Of a DNA stretch of 64,000 nt, positions 53,190 through 62,420 are shown piece after piece. Source of the stretch: Arthrobacter sp. zg-Y1171 (GTDB lineage: Bacteria; Actinomycetota; Actinomycetes; Actinomycetales; Micrococcaceae); NCBI RefSeq assembly GCF_025244845.1, contig NZ_CP104264.1:930001-994000 (forward strand). Direction: 5' to 3'. Both the position numbers and the translations under genes were made by a program. Positions within the stretch are counted from its first letter, which is position 1. Each line of letters opens with the position of its first letter. Under the pieces are notes generated by a model. It saw only the letters and a list, made by a program, of their open reading frames with translations. It made no database searches and was not told where the DNA came from.

Positions 53190-54863
53190 TTAGTTTCCGG
53201 ATCCGGGCAGCTCCACCCGGAACGTGCTCCCCGCACCGAGCTCCGAGCTGAACGAGATCCGCCCGCCGTGGGCTTCCACGATCGACTTGGTGATGACGAG
53301 TCCCAGGCCCACGCCCGGGATGGCCGCCTTCTTCACCTGGCCGGTGCGGAAGAACTTGGTGAACACGTCCCGCTGGTCGGCCTCGCTCATGCCGATACCG
53401 GTGTCCTCCACCTCCAGCACCAGGTTCCCTTCCTCCCTCCGGGAGCGAACGGTGACCTTGCCGCCGTCGGGGGAGTATTTGATGGCGTTGGAGAGCAGGT
53501 TGTCCAGCACCTGGGAGATCCGGGCCGGGTCCACCGACGCACGCAGTTCCGCTTCGCAGTCACAGCCGAGGTCCACGCCGATGGCGGTGGCTCTGGGCCG
53601 GGCGGAGTCCAAGGCCACACTCACCAATTCGGCGACATCGGTTTCGGAGCGTTGCAGGTGCATGGTTCCGGAGGCGGTGGTCAGCAGGTCGGCCACCAGC
53701 AGCAGCAGCCGCTCGGCGTTGCGCTGGGCCACCTGCAGGGCGTTCACGAGGTGCCCCGGAAGGCCGGCGGTCTCTTCGTCATCAACGACGAGGTCGAGGT
53801 AGCCGATGATCGAGGTCAGCGGGGTCCGCAGCTCGTGGGAGACACTGGAAACAAAATCCTCCCGGGCATTGAGTGCATTGACCATTTCCGTGACATCGCT
53901 GTAGGCCAGCACGGAGCCGGCGAATTCTCCCTGTTCGTGCATGGCACGGGCACAGACGGCGAGGGCACGCTGCCGCTCCCCGGTTCCAACCCAGACAATG
54001 ACGTCCGAAAAAGATTCTTCGCGCATGGCCCGCTGCGAAGGCCTTTGCGCCAGGGGCACCGGCGTGAGCTGGTCCAGGCCGTAAATCCGGGCATCGCTGC
54101 CCGTGTCTGCTCCGTCGTGGAGACCGGCCAACGCATGGTTGATCCGCTGGCGGCTGTTCATCAGGATGGTCCGGCCCGCAGCATCCACCGCCATCACGCC
54201 CACATCGACCGTTTCCAGCACGGCGTCCAGCAACTGCGAGCGTCGGCGGGTCTCCCGCAGGCTGGCCTGCAGCTCGGTTTCAATCGCCACAAGCCGCTTC
54301 TGCTGGGACGTGGTATCCGATTCCATCGTCGAGATCACCACGCCCATGGCAAACATGACGAACGGGATGAGGAGGGGGGCCACCAGATCCTCCCGGGCGG
54401 GGAAACCGCCCGCCTGCGTGAACAGTGGTGCCCACAGCAGCATCGTGGTGCAGACATAGCTGAGTAGCCATGCCCTGCGCGGAGCAGCACCGGACCAGGC
54501 CATCCAGAAAACGGGGAAGACTGCCAGGAAACTAAGTCCGATCACTGAGTTGCGACCCTCGTAATAGAGGCCGCCCACAACAGCGAAGTCCAGGACGGGG
54601 ATGCACCAATAGGCCAACGGGGGATACCGTTCCCACGGGACAACCACGCATGCCAAAGTCAGAGCGGCAAGGAGCACCAGTGCGAATTGAAAACTGTGGC
54701 TGCGTAATACATCCGGGGCCACCACGGCGGTAATCACGATCGCTATGCCAACCGATATCAGCAACGGCTGCTGGCTTACCAGCAGCCGGCGCCGAAGACT
54801 CAATTCATTAAACTGCGATTTGATACCAGGAAGCGTGGCCACTCGGTCTTTGAGACTGGACAT
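53190..54863 (-). CDS. Membrane sensor histidine kinase A
   Basis: The 557-residue kinase has about six N-terminal membrane helices (about 33-180) with almost no external loops, suggesting a signal sensed in or near the membrane. A coiled coil (about 183-212) and a PAS-like domain (about 213-330) follow. HisKA has the phospho-acceptor His343 in VSHELRTPLTSIIGYLDLV. The ATPase has DNLLSNAIKYSPDGG, DTGIGMSEAD, FFRTGQVKKAAIPGVGLGL and the final GSTFRVELP. It diverges from the response regulator and is closely similar to kinase B beyond that gene. Confidence 0.93.
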   Translation of the reverse strand: MSSLKDRVATLPGIKSQFNELSLRRRLLVSQQPLLISVGIAIVITAVVAPDVLRSHSFQFALVLLAALTLACVVVPWERYPPLAYWCIPVLDFAVVGGLYYEGRNSVIGLSFLAVFPVFWMAWSGAAPRRAWLLSYVCTTMLLWAPLFTQAGGFPAREDLVAPLLIPFVMFAMGVVISTMESDTTSQQKRLVAIETELQASLRETRRRSQLLDAVLETVDVGVMAVDAAGRTILMNSRQRINHALAGLHDGADTGSDARIYGLDQLTPVPLAQRPSQRAMREESFSDVIVWVGTGERQRALAVCARAMHEQGEFAGSVLAYSDVTEMVNALNAREDFVSSVSHELRTPLTSIIGYLDLVVDDEETAGLPGHLVNALQVAQRNAERLLLLVADLLTTASGTMHLQRSETDVAELVSVALDSARPRATAIGVDLGCDCEAELRASVDPARISQVLDNLLSNAIKYSPDGGKVTVRSRREEGNLVLEVEDTGIGMSEADQRDVFTKFFRTGQVKKAAIPGVGLGLVITKSIVEAHGGRISFSSELGAGSTFRVELPGSGN

Positions 54864-54884
54864 GAAAAAAGGGAACCCCCGGAT

Positions 54885-54924
54885 TCCTGTAGTGGTAGCT
54901 CAGAGTATAGGGGTGCTCCTGTAG
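54885..54924. promoter_or_regulatory. Direct repeats TCCTGTAG between kinase A and the response regulator
   Basis: TCCTGTAG occurs at 54885-54892 and 54917-54924, 32 bp apart, about three helical turns. OmpR-type regulators often bind tandem direct repeats, so autoregulation of both divergent genes is plausible. The bases between are AT-rich and could hold promoters. Confidence 0.45.
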
Positions 54925-54984
54925 GATACCGAGCAAGGGGAGCGGGGATTCAGAAGGTCTCGCAGGACAGGAAAAAACAAAAAC

Positions 54985-55800
<816 letters not shown>

Positions 55801-55819
55801 CCGGCAGGGTCCCGGCCCT

Positions 55820-55852
55820 CGAGCCCACGGGCCCTCCGAGCCCACGGGCCCT
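55820..55852 (+). repeat. Two tandem 17-bp repeats after the response regulator
   Basis: The unit CGAGCCCACGGGCCCTC at 55820-55836 recurs at 55837-55852 or 55853 with one change at the last base. The surrounding 55801-55859 can fold, with CCGGC at the left end and GCCGG at the right, so it may also serve as a terminator for the convergent genes. Confidence 0.5.
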
Positions 55853-55879
55853 GGGCCGGCGTGAGTACCGGCGGCGTTG

Positions 55880-57568
55880 CTAAGCGAGCGCCGGCACGCC
55901 GGCAGGGAGCTCGACGGTAAAGCTGGTGCCGCGGCCCAGCGTGCTCTCGACCCGGATGCTGCCGCCGTGGGCCTCGGCGATGTCCTTGCTGATGGCCATG
56001 CCGAGCCCGACTCCGGGGATGCCCGCCTGCCGAACCGTGCCGGTCCGGAAGAACTTCTCGAAGACATCATCCACATCGTCCGCGGTCATACCCATGCCCG
56101 TATCCGACACACGGAACACCGCACGGTCCCCTTCGCGCCACGCACTGACCGTGACCGTGCCGCCGTCGGGGGAGTATTTGACTGCGTTGGAAAGCAGGTT
56201 GTCCAGTACCTGCGCGATACGGTGCGGGTCCGCGAACATCGGGAGCTCCGCCGGGGCATCGTTGACCAGATCGACGCCGGCCTCCCGTGCACGGGTTTCC
56301 GCCGTGCGGAGGCTGTTGCGGATGATCTCCGCCAGGCACATGGGCCGGGATTCCAGCTGAACGGTGCCGGAGGCCGCTGTGAGCAGATCCGACACCAGCC
56401 GGAGCAGCCGCTCGCTGTTGCGCAGGGCCACCCGCATTGATCCGGGAATGGTGCCCTGCAGCCCGGTCTCTTCTGCCTCGTCCAGGGCCAGGTCCAGGTA
56501 GCCCATGATCGACGTCAGCGGAGTTCGCAGCTCGTGCGAGACACTGGCCACGAAGTCGTCCTTGGCGGCCAGCGCACCAACCATGGCCGTGACATCGGAG
56601 AAAACGATCACCGCACCGTTGAAACCGCCGTCGTCATTGCGCAGCACGGCCCCCGAGACGTTCATTGCCATCTGGCTGCCGGGCGGACCCAGCCACAGCT
56701 GCAGGTCGCTGAAGTCCGAGCCGCGCAGGGCGCGGGCAACGGGACGCTGGTCGAAGGGTACGGGAGTAGTGCGGTCAACTGTGTAGAGGAACAGGTCGCG
56801 TTCATGCGGGTGGACCGTGCCCGGGGGCAGTGCACGTTCCTGCAGCATCCGCTGGCGGCGGTTCATATGCCGCGGCACGCCGTCCTCGTCCACCAGGAGG
56901 ACACCGACGTTGATGGCGTTCAGCACCCCGTCGAGCTGTTGGGATTGCCGTTTGCTCTCCGCCAGCGCGGCCTCGAGCAGCCGGTCCTTGTTCTCCAGCG
57001 TTTCGCGCTGGGAACGGATGTCTTCGCGCAGCACGGACACGGTGATCGCGACGCCAAGGCTGACCAGGGGAACGAGCAGGGGGGCGGAGAGGTCCGCACC
57101 GCTGACCGGACCGGACGTGCCCAGGATGAAGGGGTGCCATACGGACAGCAGGGGGCAGAAAAAGCTCAGGTACCGGGCGGCCGGCGGGGAGACGCGGGAC
57201 CAGGACATCCAGAACACGGGAAACACGTGGAGGAGGCTCAGCCCGTTAAGGATGCCGGTGCTGCCGTGCTGGAGTTGGGCGATGGCCACGAAGTCAAGCA
57301 GCGGGATGATCCAGTAGGACGGATACCAGAGCCGGTTCCAGGGAAGGGCGATGCATACGGCGGTGGCAACGGCCAGCGTGACCAGGCCGGCCACGAATTC
57401 CCGGCGGTGGAAGACCTCCGGCAACTGCCAGGCGGCAACCGCGCAGATCAGCGCCACCACGACGACCAGCGGGGCCTGGCTCACTGCGGTCCGGTACCGC
57501 AGCGGAAGCTCGTGGAATTGGGACGAAATGCCGAAAAACTTCAGCGTCGACTGCGACAACCGCGACAC
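55880..57568 (-). CDS. Membrane sensor histidine kinase B (paralogue of A)
   Basis: The 562-residue kinase shares its plan with kinase A: about six membrane helices, coiled coil, PAS-like domain, HisKA with His345 in VSHELRTPLTSIMGYLDLA and an ATPase with LDNLLSNAVKYSPDGG, DTGMGMTADD and FFRTGTVRQAGIPGVGLGM. The N-terminus also aligns (SQFHELPLRYRTAVSQAPL against SQFNELSLRRRLLVSQQPL). GTG 57568 is preferred because GAGGGGG lies about eight bases before it and the alignment with A starts there; a start 24 bases upstream is possible. The pair suggests duplication around one regulator. Confidence 0.92.
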   Translation of the reverse strand: MSRLSQSTLKFFGISSQFHELPLRYRTAVSQAPLVVVVALICAVAAWQLPEVFHRREFVAGLVTLAVATAVCIALPWNRLWYPSYWIIPLLDFVAIAQLQHGSTGILNGLSLLHVFPVFWMSWSRVSPPAARYLSFFCPLLSVWHPFILGTSGPVSGADLSAPLLVPLVSLGVAITVSVLREDIRSQRETLENKDRLLEAALAESKRQSQQLDGVLNAINVGVLLVDEDGVPRHMNRRQRMLQERALPPGTVHPHERDLFLYTVDRTTPVPFDQRPVARALRGSDFSDLQLWLGPPGSQMAMNVSGAVLRNDDGGFNGAVIVFSDVTAMVGALAAKDDFVASVSHELRTPLTSIMGYLDLALDEAEETGLQGTIPGSMRVALRNSERLLRLVSDLLTAASGTVQLESRPMCLAEIIRNSLRTAETRAREAGVDLVNDAPAELPMFADPHRIAQVLDNLLSNAVKYSPDGGTVTVSAWREGDRAVFRVSDTGMGMTADDVDDVFEKFFRTGTVRQAGIPGVGLGMAISKDIAEAHGGSIRVESTLGRGTSFTVELPAGVPALA

Positions 57569-57677
57569 GCGTGACCCCCTCGTAAAACACAACAGGGTCT
57601 AACGATACCGGTGGTATGTGGCAGGCGTGACCGCGCTCACTCCCATGGCACGGCGGTCGGGATGGTGGGAGCGGGAC

Positions 57678-58052
57678 TTAGGCGGCGGAAAACAGGTCTG
57701 ACTCGTTCAGATAGGCCATGGTTTCGGCGCCGCAGGTGCGGACAGCGGTCACCATCTCCTCGAGGCCCCGCAAATCGCGGCGTGCTACGAGGTCCTGCGC
57801 AGCAGCGCCAAGGGCCGAGAGCCGTTCAGCTCCGGCCATATGGCTGGAAATCTTGATGCTGAGGACCACATCCATGGCGGCGTCGAAGTCCCGGCCCTGC
57901 ACCGCCTGGTGGAGGCGCGTGAACCGGCCCTCCCACATCGATGTGAAGTTGGCGACGAACCGGCGGCAGGATTCCACGCCAACCTGGTCGCTAAGTTCCC
58001 GCAGCCGGTCCAAGGAGATCAGCCGCGCCTCGAGTTCTTCCTGGGGCGTCAT
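57678..58052 (-). CDS. Hpt-like protein lacking the canonical phospho-histidine
   Basis: The 124-residue helical protein resembles histidine phosphotransfer (Hpt) domains, which relay phosphate between kinases and regulators. The helix normally carrying A-H-T-L-K-G is VLSIKISSHMAGAERL (63-78). Lys67 and GAERL fit the pattern, but Leu64 stands where the phospho-histidine is expected; His71 is seven residues later. The protein may therefore be a binding or inhibitory Hpt rather than a phosphocarrier. ATG 58052 is chosen, with AGGAG about nine bases upstream; the open frame extends 39 residues further without family character. It lies on the same strand as kinase B. Confidence 0.62.
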   Translation of the reverse strand: MTPQEELEARLISLDRLRELSDQVGVESCRRFVANFTSMWEGRFTRLHQAVQGRDFDAAMDVVLSIKISSHMAGAERLSALGAAAQDLVARRDLRGLEEMVTAVRTCGAETMAYLNESDLFSAA

Positions 58053-58277
58053 CAGCCGGCGCTCCTGAGTGGCAGGGCGGCATTCCGATTCCGCGGTAAT
58101 ACTCGTGCAGCGGCGGACCGGCGCGGTGGCCGGACCGGTGGGGGCTGCGGGGGCGTGAGAGACAAACAAAATATCCTTCGGTGTGGGGTCGCCGTCGGGC
58201 GGTTCGGTGCCTGATGGAAGCCAGCCGAATACTCCCGGCTGATGTCCTACGGTCTCACCCCAACCTCAGGAAAAGTT

Positions 58278-58313
58278 GCCTGCAACGCTCAAGATCGAGG
58301 CAATATTGCAGGC
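58278..58313 (-). terminator. Terminator after the second VanZ-like gene
   Basis: On the minus strand GCCTGCAA pairs with TTGCAGGC around a 20-base loop and is followed by AACTTTTCC, a short U-run in RNA. It lies just past the VanZ-like stop and fits rho-independent termination. The adjoining gap (58053-58277) has no gene and should hold the promoter of the Hpt-like gene. Confidence 0.65.
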
Positions 58314-58319
58314 CGCCGG

Positions 58320-58754
58320 CTAATCACCCTTCCGGCTGCGGAAGGCATAGACCGCCAGCGTGCCGAGCGCCGCACCCAGCGAGTTGGCGATGACGTCGTG
58401 GACAGTGGCGTAGCGGGCCGGCAGGAACACGTGCTGCCCGGCTTCAATGGCGCAGGAGGCGGCCATGCCGACGACGGCGGCCAGCCAGGCGAAACGGTCG
58501 GTGAGGTAAGCGGCGGCCAAGACACCGAAGGGAATGAACAAGACCACGTTCGCGGCGGACTCCACGAGGGTGTAGTCGACCCATTCGGGCACGCCTCGGC
58601 TGTGCAGGGCAGTAAGGACGGCGCGGAGGGTGCCGGCCGATCCGGCGTCGACCGGGGAGGGCCAGAACGCGATGAGCGCCACGACCCCTATGTAGAGGAG
58701 GAAGAGCCCGGCCAGCAGCCGCCGTCGTCGTCTATCCCGGATGACCAGGTTCAC
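58320..58754 (-). CDS. VanZ-like membrane protein (second copy)
   Basis: The 144-residue protein has about four membrane helices and shares the pattern of the copy at 45.6 kb: WPSPVDAG, ESAANVVLFIPFGV and EAGQHVFLPARYATVHDVIANSLGA. Its start overlaps the stop of the upstream phosphatase gene by four bases, so the two are probably one operon. The function is unknown; an envelope or polysaccharide-linked role is suggested by its neighbours. Confidence 0.86.
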   Translation of the reverse strand: MNLVIRDRRRRRLLAGLFLLYIGVVALIAFWPSPVDAGSAGTLRAVLTALHSRGVPEWVDYTLVESAANVVLFIPFGVLAAAYLTDRFAWLAAVVGMAASCAIEAGQHVFLPARYATVHDVIANSLGAALGTLAVYAFRSRKGD

Positions 58755-59329
58755 CGGTAGCGGCGCTCCCAGGCGAGCAGCTCACCCACCGCCGGAGTCA
58801 GCTCGCGGACCATCTGCTGGTAGACGTCGTCGCTGCGGCGGTAGGGGTCCACTACGTCGTCTTCCTCCGGTCCCGCCGGATGGGCGCTGCGGAGCCGCAG
58901 CGCCCGGGCCATTGCCGTCTGCCACCGTTCGGCGGCCGGGGCATCGGGGTCCGCGTCGACCAGCGGGAGCAGGCGGGCCAGTTCGCGCAGCGTAAAGGTG
59001 CGCCGCAGCAACGCCGGGGCGAGGTCCACGATCCTGCTCCGGTGGGCCCGGGTCATGCCCAGCACGAGGTCCTGCCCCTCGAGAATCTCCGCAGAGAGCT
59101 GCCGTGCGGCGAAGCCGGCGGAGTCGCCGCCGAAAATGTTCACGAAACCGGCCACGTGCGGTTCGATGCCGGATCCGACCAGGGCGCCGGTGCCTGCGCT
59201 GGTGACTTCGAATTCACCGGGGGCAACGCTGTCCAGTCCGGCCTGGAGCAGGCGCTCGGCCATCGGGGAGCGGCAGATGTTGCCGGTGCAGACAGTCAGG
59301 ATTCGGAACGGAGCAGCGGTGGGTCTCAT
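58751..59329 (-). CDS. Low-molecular-weight protein tyrosine phosphatase (Wzb-like)
   Basis: The 192-residue phosphatase has the active-site loop VCTGNICRSP with Cys14 and Arg20 (CX5R) at its N-terminus and the general-acid aspartate in VVDPYRRSD (Asp161). Such enzymes dephosphorylate BY-kinases, so the Wzz/Wzc-like kinase at 38 kb is a likely substrate (inference). ATG 59329 puts the catalytic loop at the usual distance; the frame is open for 50 residues more, but those residues look non-conserved. GAGGA lies very close to the ATG, so the start is not certain. Confidence 0.92.
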   Translation of the reverse strand: MRPTAAPFRILTVCTGNICRSPMAERLLQAGLDSVAPGEFEVTSAGTGALVGSGIEPHVAGFVNIFGGDSAGFAARQLSAEILEGQDLVLGMTRAHRSRIVDLAPALLRRTFTLRELARLLPLVDADPDAPAAERWQTAMARALRLRSAHPAGPEEDDVVDPYRRSDDVYQQMVRELTPAVGELLAWERRYR

Positions 59330-59541
59330 GTCCTCAGGCTTCGGATAGGGCTGGTTCCCGGGCCGGATGCGGCCGGTTGTGCTGGTGTTGAGGTTACCTT
59401 GTGTGGCGCTTGAGCTTTGCCGGAATGTTGCATGAACCCTGTGTTTGGGCGGCGTTGTTTCTTGAGGGGAGGGCGGCAAAGTAATACCCAGCGGCGAGGA
59501 AAGCCTTCCGAGCCAAAAGACTTTCGAACAAGGGGAACAGC

Positions 59542-60063
59542 GTGAACAAGATGGCTAAGGGTGCACTGGCAATCGGTATCGGCTCGGCAATGCTGCTCGG
59601 CGGCGGCGGAACGCTCGCCGTCTGGAACGATTCCCAGACTGCGAACGCCGGCACCATCGTCTCCGGTGACCTTGACGTGACCGCCGCGCCGGGTAAGTGG
59701 ACCAACAAGGCCGGTACCGAAATCGACATCACCAAGTACATGGTTGTACCGGGCGATGAACTGACCTTCACCCAGGATGTCAGCCTGCAGCTCGACGGTG
59801 ACCAGATGAAGGCGACGCTGGTTATCAACGAGGACGTCAGCAACGGCTTCACGGGCAGCGCCAAGCCGGTTCCCACCCTGACCCAGGGCGGCAAGCCCCT
59901 GAACGCGGCGAACCTGACCGCCGCGAACGACGTCGACAGGGCGGGAGTGGTCACCGCCAAGGCCGTCTTCGTCTTCAACAAGGACACCGGCGCCCGCACG
60001 GACACCAACGTCAGCCTGGACCTCTCCCGCGTGAACTACGTCCTGACCCAGGTCGCCAAGTAG
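59542..60063 (+). CDS. SipW-dependent, TasA-like secreted subunit 1
   Basis: The 173-residue protein has a signal of the alternate type seen in TasA/camelysin-like proteins: a short basic start, a Gly/Ala/Leu core and then GTLAVWNDSQTANAGTIVSGDLDV. The mature part is beta-rich and polar with no cysteine. TasA forms amyloid-like fibres in Bacillus biofilms; the resemblance here is in signal, size and context rather than close identity. GTG start behind AGGGGA. It is first in a five-gene cluster with a SipW-type peptidase, and a hairpin follows it. Confidence 0.85.
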   Translation: MNKMAKGALAIGIGSAMLLGGGGTLAVWNDSQTANAGTIVSGDLDVTAAPGKWTNKAGTEIDITKYMVVPGDELTFTQDVSLQLDGDQMKATLVINEDVSNGFTGSAKPVPTLTQGGKPLNAANLTAANDVDRAGVVTAKAVFVFNKDTGARTDTNVSLDLSRVNYVLTQVAK

Positions 60064-60090
60064 CATTCCCTAAGCCCCTTGTTCTCACCC

Positions 60091-60126
60091 CGGTTGTGCG
60101 CGGAACACCTGTCCCGCGCACAACCG
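60091..60126 (+). terminator. 13-bp perfect hairpin between subunit genes
   Basis: Bases 60091-60103 pair perfectly with 60114-60126 around a ten-base loop. It lies between the first subunit gene and the second, with the next ribosome binding site eight bases after it. It may attenuate readthrough or protect the upstream mRNA end, giving more of subunit 1. Confidence 0.6.
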
Positions 60127-60147
60127 TTCCCCTGGAGGAAAAAATCC

Positions 60148-60699
60148 GTGAAGAGCTCCCGAGTACTGAAGGCAGCCGGCCTGATTCTGGCCGCTGTGGT
60201 ACTCGGACTGATGACGGTCCAGGGAAGCTATGCCCTGTGGAACGCCGCCGCACAGCAGAACGCCGGCACCGTCCAGGCCGCCGATTTCAACATCCTGGTG
60301 AATGAAGCCAACATGGCCCAGACACCGACCCTGTCGTTGGACGTTGCTGGATTGCACCGCGGAGTACCAAAATTCACCGCAGTGAAGGTGACCAACAACA
60401 CCAACGTCACCGCGCAGTCCCCGCTGGTCCTGCAGCCCGCCGTTTCGCTCCCGGTACCCGGCAGCCTGCTCAACGGCAACCTGACTGTGCACACCGCGGT
60501 TGTCCGGGGATCGGCGATCTGCACCGCCAACCTGGCCTACCAGGCCGGAACCCCGGTTCTTCCGGTCCTGGCCACCGGAACCACCCAGACCATTTGCTTC
60601 AAGGTAGAAGTCAAGCAAAACACCCCGGCAAACCAGCTCGGAACGCCGATCAGCATCCCGGTAAACCTCAGTGTGGCGCAGCTTGCGCCGGCAGCTTAG
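60148..60699 (+). CDS. SipW-dependent secreted subunit 2
   Basis: The 183-residue protein has a basic start, a hydrophobic core (LKAAGLILAAVVLGLMTVQG) and then SYALWNAAAQQNAGTVQAADF, closely parallel to the AVWNDSQTANAGTI segment of subunit 1. The mature part is beta-rich with two cysteines (ICTA, TICF). GTG 60148 has GGAGGA eight bases upstream. It is followed directly by the signal peptidase gene, its likely processing enzyme. It may be a minor or anchoring subunit, by analogy with TapA in Bacillus (inference). Confidence 0.82.
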   Translation: MKSSRVLKAAGLILAAVVLGLMTVQGSYALWNAAAQQNAGTVQAADFNILVNEANMAQTPTLSLDVAGLHRGVPKFTAVKVTNNTNVTAQSPLVLQPAVSLPVPGSLLNGNLTVHTAVVRGSAICTANLAYQAGTPVLPVLATGTTQTICFKVEVKQNTPANQLGTPISIPVNLSVAQLAPAA

Positions 60700-60717
60700 T
60701 TGATGGATAGGAAAACC

Positions 60718-61461
60718 ATGTCGAGTGGCCGCAGGACAGCAGAGAAGCCCGCCAGCCCGCTGCGTTTCATCGGAACCGGTCTGAGCTACATCGCCCTGTG
60801 CGCCACGGCCCTCGTTGCCCTGGTCCTTGTAGTCATTCCCCTCGTGACCGGCTCGCAGACCTTCAGCGTCCTGACCAGCTCCATGGCTCCGCACTACGCC
60901 CCCGGCACCTTCCTGGTCGTCAAGCCCACCCCGTTCGAGGAACTGCGCGTAGGTGACGTGATCACCTACCAGATCGAGTCCGGCAGCTCTGCCGTCATCA
61001 CCCACCGGATCACGTCCGTGGGCACCGCGCAGGACGGCGAACGCACCCTGATCACCAAGGGCGACAACAATGACGTTGCCGACGCAGAGCCTGTGCGCGA
61101 AGTCCAGGTCCGCGGCAAGCTTTTCTACGCCGTACCGTTTGTAGGTTTTGCCGCCAATGCCCTGGGTAACTCGGACCGCGGAGCGGCACTCCAATGGGGT
61201 GCTGTCGCACTCATGGGCTACGGGATCATCTCCATGGTCCGCGGCGCGCTGGCCAAGAAACGCGGTGACGGGGAAACCCCGCAGGCAGACAACGACGATC
61301 CGGATAATGGTTCCACCGACGACGGCGCGGACCCGTTCTTCGCCTTCCGCACCCAGGACCCGCTGGATCATGACGATCCCGTCCTGGAAGAGTGCGAGCA
61401 CTGCAACCACGACAGCGCCCACCCGCATGTCCGCAGCCACCGGAAGCCCGTAGCCGTCTAA
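60718..61461 (+). CDS. SipW-type (S26B) signal peptidase
   Basis: The 247-residue membrane protease has a helix at about 18-45, the nucleophile serine in LTSSMAPHY (Ser55) and histidine in ITHRIT (His96) in place of the lysine used by ordinary bacterial type I peptidases. KGDNND (about 114-119) is the next conserved box. A Ser-His dyad defines the ER/archaeal/SipW group. A second helix (about 150-175) and an acidic, His/Cys-rich C-terminal tail follow. ATG 60718 has AGGA upstream; ATG 60703 is an alternative. It should process the neighbouring alternate-signal proteins. Confidence 0.92.
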   Translation: MSSGRRTAEKPASPLRFIGTGLSYIALCATALVALVLVVIPLVTGSQTFSVLTSSMAPHYAPGTFLVVKPTPFEELRVGDVITYQIESGSSAVITHRITSVGTAQDGERTLITKGDNNDVADAEPVREVQVRGKLFYAVPFVGFAANALGNSDRGAALQWGAVALMGYGIISMVRGALAKKRGDGETPQADNDDPDNGSTDDGADPFFAFRTQDPLDHDDPVLEECEHCNHDSAHPHVRSHRKPVAV

Positions 61462-62420
61462 TGCGGATTCCCAAACCGGTGAGGCACTGGCTGACGGTTG
61501 GTGCCGTGTGCGGAGCCGCGGCGACCATCACCCTCGCCGGTATCCCTGCCGCTTCCGCATCCGGAAGCTACCTCAGCTTCAGCCCCGACGGCGTCGGCTT
61601 CAGCCCAACACTGACCCGGCCCGTCTTCAACCAGGCGGTTCAACTGGTCCCGGGAGCATCCACGGGGGGCAGCGTGTGGGTGCGGAACGACGGCACCGAG
61701 GCAGCCTATCTCTCCGCCGGCGCCGTCAGCGCCGCCATGGACCCGGAGCTGTCGGGCCTGGTCAGCGTGAGCGGATCGGCCGGTGCCGCAGGCGGCGTGC
61801 CGGCATACCTCGGCGCTCCCGGAGCATGCAGTGACCTTTACCGGGGCTGGGAACTGGGCGCGGGTGACGCCGTCCTCGTGCAGCTCACGGCAGGCCTTGC
61901 CGCGGAAGCTCCCAACGCGGCCATGAAACGCAGTGCCCGGTTCGACGTCGTGTTTTACCTGCAGTCCACGGACGGTGCAGGCACCGGACCCAGCGCCTGC
62001 GAGGCGCTGGGGAACAACGGCCACACCGGCGACACGCCGCCGGCGGATCCGGGGACACCCAATGCCGAAGTCCCCGGAAACGGAAACTCCTCGGATGACA
62101 CCCGGAACACCGGGACCGCGGGCCAGCAGGCTGGCCAGGAGCGGCCGGCGGCAGCCACGGTCCAGGGCACTGCGCCAACCGACGGCACAGCGGTGCTGGC
62201 CGCTTTCCCGGCTGCCCCCGCGCAGGCACAGGACCCGGACGCGCGCTTCAACACCCAGGTCCCGCCGGCGGAAACCGGACGATTGGAAGCGGCTTCGCCC
62301 GCGTCGTTCGAAAGCACCGTCGAACCCATCATCCGTTCGCTCTCCGGTACGCTCCTGATAGTGCTGTCGGTGGCGTTCTTCGCCGCCGCCGGAATCCGAC
62401 TACGAAGCAGGAGCCGATGA
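61461..62420 (+). CDS. Exported, C-terminally anchored protein of the SipW cluster
   Basis: The 319-residue protein has a Sec-like signal (about 1-33), an immunoglobulin-like domain (about 34-170), a Pro/Asn/Gly/Ala-rich spacer (about 180-280) and a C-terminal membrane helix with basic tail ([22 protein letters not shown]). There is no LPxTG motif. It is probably a surface-anchored protein, perhaps the attachment point for the secreted subunits (inference). The ATG shares a base with the peptidase stop (TAATG), and its own stop overlaps the next gene (ATGA). Confidence 0.78.
   Translation: MRIPKPVRHWLTVGAVCGAAATITLAGIPAASASGSYLSFSPDGVGFSPTLTRPVFNQAVQLVPGASTGGSVWVRNDGTEAAYLSAGAVSAAMDPELSGLVSVSGSAGAAGGVPAYLGAPGACSDLYRGWELGAGDAVLVQLTAGLAAEAPNAAMKRSARFDVVFYLQSTDGAGTGPSACEALGNNGHTGDTPPADPGTPNAEVPGNGNSSDDTRNTGTAGQQAGQERPAAATVQGTAPTDGTAVLAAFPAAPAQAQDPDARFNTQVPPAETGRLEAASPASFESTVEPIIRSLSGTLLIVLSVAFFAAAGIRLRSRSR

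Noticed and set aside
60085..61440. Minus-strand open frame opposite subunit 2 and sipW
   Set aside because: Antisense to genes with clear signal and catalytic motifs; the translation looks like mirror codon bias.
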